This document shows, in pieces, positions 63,174 to 64,000 of a stretch of 64,000 nucleotides of DNA. The translations under genes were made by a program, and so were the position numbers. Origin of the DNA: Oxyruncus cristatus (taxonomy: Eukaryota; Chordata; Aves; Passeriformes; Cotingidae); NCBI GenBank assembly GCA_013399855.1, contig VXAY01005685.1, positions 72,138-136,137 of the forward strand, given 5' to 3'. The stretch's first letter is position 1; the number at the start of each line of letters is the position of its first letter. Below the pieces are notes generated by a model. That model was not told the origin of the DNA. It was given only the letters and a program-made list of their open reading frames with translations, and made no database searches.

Positions 63174-63253
63174 GCTTATCTATAGCACGAGTAAGAAAAG
63201 AACATAACACAGAGCTTATCTATAGCACTGGCATGAAAAGACCAGATCTTATT
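63174..63253. repeat. 40-bp imperfect tandem duplication, two copies
   Basis: GCTTATCTATAGCAC begins at 63174 and again at 63214, and both copies continue into an AAGAAAAGA/ATGAAAAGA segment. The units have diverged at several positions. Confidence 0.75.
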
Positions 63254-64000
63254 GACCTAAGGCAGAATGTTGGGGAAAAAGGAGAAAAAAAAAAGCCTTC
63301 AAGGATGCCTCAAAATATAGTCATCCATCTTTATTAACACCTAGTAGAGTCAACCAGGCTTTTAGTATAATGGAAGGTAGTTTATCCAAGCAGTCATGCA
63401 GTTTTATTACCTTAACTCACAGGCTTCCATACTTTTAAATCCTTGATCTGCTCATTATCTCCTATCTTGGCCCTTCCAGCTGGGAACACTACTCTAATTG
63501 TTGCATTGTGTTGTTATTCTGGAGCAAGGGAGCTGATGCAAAGTACCTCTGGACTCCTGTAAGGGGTGGATGATGGTGGTGTCAGGACACAATGACAAAG
63601 AAATAACTTTTGTTTTCCTAGTTTATTTTGGGTGTGTATTTTATTTGTTTTCCTAACTTGTGTTAAAAATTATTTGGTAGCAAGAGTGGGGTAACATCAA
63701 ACATATATCAGCAAGGGATTCAATGGGACATTGTACCGAATTAGCTCATTACACATAATTGCATGATTAAAATTATAAAAGGCTTGGCCTTAGAACACAG
63801 AAGTTAGTCTGAATATATATGCAAACCTGAGGGGTTGGGGTCATTATATTTTATGTTTAAGTGTTTTTTATGTGAATTTTAGAAATAGCATAGTGACATC
63901 TTTGCACACATTTGAGTGATTGTGAATTTTTTATTATGTTGTAGGGGAAGAATTATGATACTATGAGTTCTGTCACATGTATGTGGCATTGCATAATGAT
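63254..64000. other. Unique sequence to the window edge, nothing seen
   Basis: AT-rich DNA without credible frames or recognised repeats. Confidence 0.5.

Noticed and set aside
1..64000. CRISPR arrays, bacterial operons, prophage, toxin or defence systems
   Set aside because: No spaced direct repeats, ribosome-binding sites or compact coding are present. The sequence is vertebrate genomic DNA.

Overview
The window is AT-rich vertebrate nuclear DNA, almost certainly from a bird. The evidence is the repeat content. Seven CR1 LINE fragments are scattered through it. Most end in the octamer-type 3' tail typical of avian CR1 (ATTCTATG on one strand, CATAGAAT on the other). Two LTRs belong to one endogenous-retrovirus LTR family that I know from modern birds. 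No Alu, L1 or B1-type element was seen. Three runs of N show that this is an assembled scaffold, probably from short reads.

I find no complete protein-coding gene. The longest open reading frame (178 codons, minus strand, 41930-42466) is the broken C-terminal part of a CR1 reverse-transcriptase ORF. The other ORFs are short, lack homology that I recognise, and look like chance frames. The window is best read as a gene desert or the inside of a very large intron. A few stretches have paired splice signals around an open frame. The best is 22324-22449 on the plus strand, an in-frame 126-nt (phase 0-0) exon candidate. Weaker ones are at 6587-6661, 45856-45967, 53066-53179 and 59816-59912 on the plus strand, and at 31821-32021 on the minus strand. 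None could be tied to a named gene.

Layout. 1-8 kb is AT-rich unique sequence with a 57-bp tandem duplication (1201-1314), a CR1 with an internal deletion (2218-2938), a CA/TA microsatellite and a 40-bp tandem duplication. 8.2-8.56 kb is a CR1 next to an AT microsatellite, with a short N gap flanked by a duplicated contig end. 8.6-12.3 kb is unique. 12.35-13.27 kb is an LTR split by a CR1. 13.3-23.1 kb is unique sequence with a poly-T gap and the best exon candidate. 23.2-24.35 kb has a CR1 and a second duplication around an N. 24.4-37.1 kb is unique and holds two stretches dense in developmental transcription-factor motifs (31.2-31.43 and 34.62-35.06 kb) and two oppositely oriented homopolymer-like tracts. 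37.1-42.7 kb holds three CR1 copies. 42.7-45 kb is pyrimidine-rich and richer in GC. 45-64 kb is unique apart from a CpG-dense patch (49.27-49.39 kb), a roughly 52-bp repeat pair (51.54 and 54.67 kb), a solo LTR with a perfect 5-bp target-site duplication (55764-56343) and a 40-bp tandem duplication near the right end.

I see no evidence of an undescribed biological system. The points most worth testing are the 22.3-kb exon candidate, the enhancer-like stretches, the CpG-dense patch, and the two N-flanking duplications that look like assembly errors.
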